From an uncultured Eubacteriales bacterium (GTDB lineage: Bacteria > Bacillota > Clostridia > Oscillospirales > CAG-272): 6,929 nt of DNA. The notes below the pieces were generated by a model that was not told where the DNA came from, searched no databases, and was given only the letters and a program-made list of their open reading frames with translations. Shown piece after piece: positions 4,880 to 6,929 of the stretch. Where the stretch lies: positions 1 through 6,929 of the forward strand of contig URHR01000089.1 in the NCBI GenBank assembly GCA_900547725.1, in the 5' to 3' direction. A program made the translations under genes and the position numbers. Position 1 is the first letter of the stretch. The number at the start of each line of letters is the position of its first letter.

Positions 4880-5707
4880 TTATTCCGGCTGTGCGGGAGC
4901 GGTCAGAGCCTGCCACTCCGCTAAAATATCGTCAAACTCGGTGATACCGAGCGTGTTGTGCATCTCATCGATCTGCCATGGCTTGATGTTGCGCGTTCGA
5001 AAGCGCGGAAACCAGAGAATCGCCATGGAAAAGTGGCGGACGACCGTATCCGCGCGTCGGCGGTGCTGTTCGTTGAAGCGGCGCGGCAGAACCTGTTTCC
5101 GCTTTGCCAGACGGTTGATGGCGGTCTGGTCGGCAAGAAAAACTTTTTTGCGGGCGCAGAGGTCGAGCGCACGGCGAAAGAGCCCGGTTTCGCGGATGCG
5201 GGGGAGATTCAGGAGCAGAACACCCGAATTCAGGTAGTTGACCCCGAAGAAGCGGCAGCCGTAGTAGTCGCGCGCCCCGCCGAACTCCGCGCGCCCGAGG
5301 TCGATTGCAAACAGGTCGGCGATGTCGGCGCAGAGAATTGTGTCGGTGTCAAGGTAGATCAGCTTCGGCGGCATTTCGGGAACGCGGTCGGCATAGAGCC
5401 GCAGGAAGGAATAGGGGGTATATTGCGTGTTCTGGTTCGGCGCATTCGCAAGCGTTTCGAGATAGTAGGGTTTGCAGTCCACCAGACGGACGCGGCTTTG
5501 CGGATTGGTCTTTCGCAGGATATCCGACAACAGGTCGCGCTGTTCCTCCGTGACGGGAGCGAACGCAGAATCGCGCTCGCGCAGATCCATGGTAAAGAGG
5601 AAGAGATCGATCGGTTCTGTGTGGTATTTGACGATCGACAGCGTGCAGATGACCATGCCGTCGAAAACCTTTGCATTGCCGCAGAGCAAAACGGGAATTC
5701 TATTCAT
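4880..5707 (-). CDS. Family 8 (GT8) glycosyltransferase
   Basis: Second retaining GT8 enzyme of the operon, 275 residues and only distantly similar to its neighbour, so not a recent duplicate. Motifs in order: IPVLLCGNAKVFDGMVICTL (4-23) at the nucleotide site, SFLRLYADRVP (100-110), the D-x-D metal site in LIYLDTDTIL (116-125), YLNSGVLLLNL (158-168), FLADQTAINRL (190-200), and the C-terminal HFS and IKPW segments (225-227, 241-244). GT8 enzymes transfer hexose from UDP-sugars with retention. The acceptor and exact donor are not readable from the sequence. The ATG overlaps the upstream acyltransferase gene by 8 nt and is preceded by GGAGGA five bases upstream, so the two are probably translated as a coupled pair. 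RFNEQHRRRADTVVRHF (210-226) is an Arg-rich patch before the predicted active-site His. Confidence 0.88.
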   Translation of the reverse strand: MNRIPVLLCGNAKVFDGMVICTLSIVKYHTEPIDLFLFTMDLRERDSAFAPVTEEQRDLLSDILRKTNPQSRVRLVDCKPYYLETLANAPNQNTQYTPYSFLRLYADRVPEMPPKLIYLDTDTILCADIADLFAIDLGRAEFGGARDYYGCRFFGVNYLNSGVLLLNLPRIRETGLFRRALDLCARKKVFLADQTAINRLAKRKQVLPRRFNEQHRRRADTVVRHFSMAILWFPRFRTRNIKPWQIDEMHNTLGITEFDDILAEWQALTAPAQPE

Positions 5708-6506
5708 GTGCGTCCTCCGTTTTTTTCACGTAGCGGTATTTTTCAAAATCGGATTCCTTTGCGTGTTCGCACATGGCGTTGCGGATACGATCCCGCAGGT
5801 CGCGTGCCTGTGCGCGGTCGGGAAGTGACGAATCGGCGTAAAAAGGACCGTCGAGATAGACCGTGATATCGGGGTGTTTCCTGCGCGGGTTCTTCGGCTT
5901 GCGGTGGACGACCGTCATGGCGTAGGAGGGCATTCCGAACCGCACGGGGTAGCGGAACGCGTCGGCGGGGTAGTCGCGGATAAAGGTGCAATAGGGCCAG
6001 AGGTGCGCCTCGGGGTAGATGGTGACGGCGTGCCCGAGCAGGGTATGTTTTTCAAGCGCGTTGAGGAAGGGGCGTGTTCCCGAAAATTCATTCGGGACGG
6101 GAATTGCGCCCGACAGCTCAATCCATGTTTTGGTGGCGGGGACCGAGAGGTTATCTGCGTTGACGACGACCATGGTCTTTTTCGGAAAGGCGCAGAGCGA
6201 GGGGAGAAAGGCGTCGCCGTCCATGAGGGTATGGTTTCCGTAGAGGAAATAGCCAAATCTGCCGCAGGAGCGGAGTTTTTTACGTCCGACAATTTTTGCG
6301 TGGTATTTGATCTTACACCACAGCGCGGCGACGGGGGTCATAACAACGCGATAGACGAGGAATTCCGCGATCTTCCAAATCGGGTTTTTATGAAGGTAGC
6401 GGTACGAGCCGTCGATGGTGACGGTTTTACGGGTGATGCCCGAGAACTCTTCGGTCCGTTCGTCGGAATAGTATCGGATTTCGGGTTCTCTCATTTCGTT
6501 TGTCAC
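5700..6506 (-). CDS. PlsC-like acyltransferase family protein
   Basis: First gene of the operon, a predicted membrane-bound acyltransferase of 268 residues. A hydrophobic helix at about 43-64 follows a polar N-terminal region. The acyltransferase core shows LYGNHTLMDGDAF (88-100), the VVVNADNLSVPATKTWIELSGAIPVP stretch (113-138), and VTIYPEAHLWPY (161-172) in place of the PEGTR block, followed by FRYPVRFGMPSYAMTVVHRK (184-203). The catalytic His92 is followed by Asp96 and Asp98, but Gly97 sits where H-x4-D predicts Asp. From memory, close clostridial relatives have NHT.....DAF with Asp at +6, so this is probably a subfamily variant. The start is a GTG at 6506, chosen because AAAGGA lies nine bases upstream; the ATG at 6494 has no such site. 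The promoter is about 50 bases upstream. Substrate unknown. It shares the YPE...W variant block with the last gene of the operon. Confidence 0.82.
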   Translation of the reverse strand: MTNEMREPEIRYYSDERTEEFSGITRKTVTIDGSYRYLHKNPIWKIAEFLVYRVVMTPVAALWCKIKYHAKIVGRKKLRSCGRFGYFLYGNHTLMDGDAFLPSLCAFPKKTMVVVNADNLSVPATKTWIELSGAIPVPNEFSGTRPFLNALEKHTLLGHAVTIYPEAHLWPYCTFIRDYPADAFRYPVRFGMPSYAMTVVHRKPKNPRRKHPDITVYLDGPFYADSSLPDRAQARDLRDRIRNAMCEHAKESDFEKYRYVKKTEDAHE

Positions 6507-6557
6507 GGTTTCTGTCCTTTCTGCCCCGGCTTTCCCGCCTCGGCTTTGTCTGCTTCT

Positions 6558-6586
6558 ATTATACCGCGCACAGGGCGATAGAACAA
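6558..6586 (-). promoter_or_regulatory. Promoter of the acyltransferase/glycosyltransferase operon
   Basis: On the minus strand, TTGTTC (6586-6581) and a perfect TATAAT (6563-6558) are separated by 17 bases. Predicted start is near 6551, giving a leader of about 45 nt to the GTG start at 6506. The -35 box is imperfect and lies 12 bases from the palindromic motif cluster at 6598-6676, which suggests possible regulation of this promoter. Confidence 0.75.
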
Positions 6587-6597
6587 CCTATTCCGCG

Positions 6598-6676
6598 TTT
6601 TCTCCCCTCTACGCTTCCGATTCTACCGCTCTATCGGGCGTAGAGTGCCACTCTACTCTGCGTAGAGTGGGGAAAA
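6598..6676. promoter_or_regulatory. Palindromic CTCTACG/CGTAGAG motif cluster upstream of the operon promoter
   Basis: Bases 6598-6614 pair with 6660-6676 over 17 positions with one wobble and one mismatch. Inside are CCGAT/ATCGG (6617-6621/6633-6637) and GTAGAGT/ACTCTAC (6640-6646/6650-6656, loop GCC). CTCTACG occurs at 6607-6613, its complement CGTAGAG at 6639-6645 and 6661-6667, and CTCTACT at 6651-6657, with looser versions near 6621 and 6630. This could be a three-way-junction RNA/DNA structure or a multi-site operator. No T-tract follows on either strand. Confidence 0.55.
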
Positions 6677-6684
6677 CAGGGGGG

Positions 6685-6929
6685 AGACCTCGGGACGCTG
6701 TCCCGAACTCTGCTCAGGGAACTTCTAAAACCTTGGGACTCTGTCCCAAACCCTGCTCAGGGAACTTCTTGGAAGAAGTTCCCTAAGAACCTTCAAGAAC
6801 TTTAACTAAGGGGATTCTTGATTCTATCCTTACGGTGTACAGATTTTGGGTGTAGCCATATTCCGTGCTGCTATTTCCGGCTGCTCCGAGCCGCATTCCG
6901 CCAGCGAAATGCGGACGTTTTCACTCTCT
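6685..6929 (-). repeat. Dispersed structured repeat, copy C (body plus 3' module; truncated by window end)
   Basis: In minus orientation the body (6929-6799) matches the copy B body, with a variable hairpin CCGCATTTCG/CGGAATGCGG (6914-6905/6900-6891, one wobble) in the same place. The 3' module (6798-6685) starts TCTTGAAGGTTCTTAGGG. It carries a perfect 12-bp stem AGGGAACTTCTT/AAGAAGTTCCCT (6759-6770/6773-6784, loop GG), then two tandem copies, offset by 43 bases, of a segment ending in a hairpin: TTGGGAC/GTCCCAA (6733-6739/6743-6749) and TCGGGAC/GTCCCGA (6690-6696/6700-6706). The element continues past the window end. Confidence 0.8.

Noticed and set aside
3036..5866. Long + strand open frames opposite the operon (3036-4133, 4147-4944, 4958-5866)
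   Set aside because: They mirror the four minus-strand genes, which have domain motifs, ribosome sites and tight spacing. Long antisense frames are expected at this GC content.
5874..6581. 235-codon + strand open frame near the operon start
   Set aside because: It is antisense to the first acyltransferase gene and covers that gene's promoter; it has no recognisable domain.

Overview
The window looks like chromosomal DNA from a Gram-positive, moderately GC-rich member of the class Clostridia (an Oscillospiraceae/Ruminococcaceae-type gut anaerobe is the best guess). The basis is strong AAGGAGG-type ribosome binding sites, sigma-A-type promoters, a short clostridial-style pyrophosphatase, a GT8/PlsC envelope operon, and many dispersed hairpin repeats in the intergenic DNA. 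The taxonomic call is inference. There are seven convincing protein genes; no tRNA, rRNA, CRISPR array or transposase was seen.

Layout. Bases 1-74 carry the end of a hairpin repeat (copy A, + strand). It is followed by a short class I inorganic pyrophosphatase gene (91-474, +) and an NADP-type glutamate dehydrogenase gene, gdhA (595-1941, +). gdhA has its own textbook promoter, whose -35 box lies inside the pyrophosphatase 3' end. From 1942 to 2633 there is no gene. This stretch is a dense run of perfect or near-perfect hairpins: a 20-bp stem, the probable gdhA terminator, a hairpin array, and a second, longer repeat copy (B, +).

From 2634 to 6506 everything is on the minus strand. Read in the direction of transcription, the order is acyltransferase (6506-5700), GT8 glycosyltransferase (5707-4880), GT8 glycosyltransferase (4866-3874) and acyltransferase (3884-3054). 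These four genes overlap or are separated by 13 nt. They form one operon with a promoter at 6586-6558 and a perfect 17-bp terminator hairpin at 3001-3040. Beyond the terminator lies a thioredoxin gene (2942-2634), whose stop codon falls in the last bases of repeat copy B. Upstream of the operon promoter are a palindromic cluster of CTCTACG-like motifs (6598-6676) and a third repeat copy (C, minus orientation, 6685 to the window end).

How the parts fit. Pyrophosphatase and GDH are housekeeping functions (PPi removal; ammonia assimilation into glutamate). The four-gene operon pairs two PlsC-fold acyltransferases with two retaining glycosyltransferases. It most plausibly builds or decorates an acylated glycolipid of the envelope; the product cannot be read from sequence. 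The operon plus thioredoxin gene lies between two inverted copies (B and C) of the same structured repeat. The repeats show compensatory base changes, a hairpin inserted into a stem, and a 43-nt tandem duplication, and they are the most unusual part of the window.
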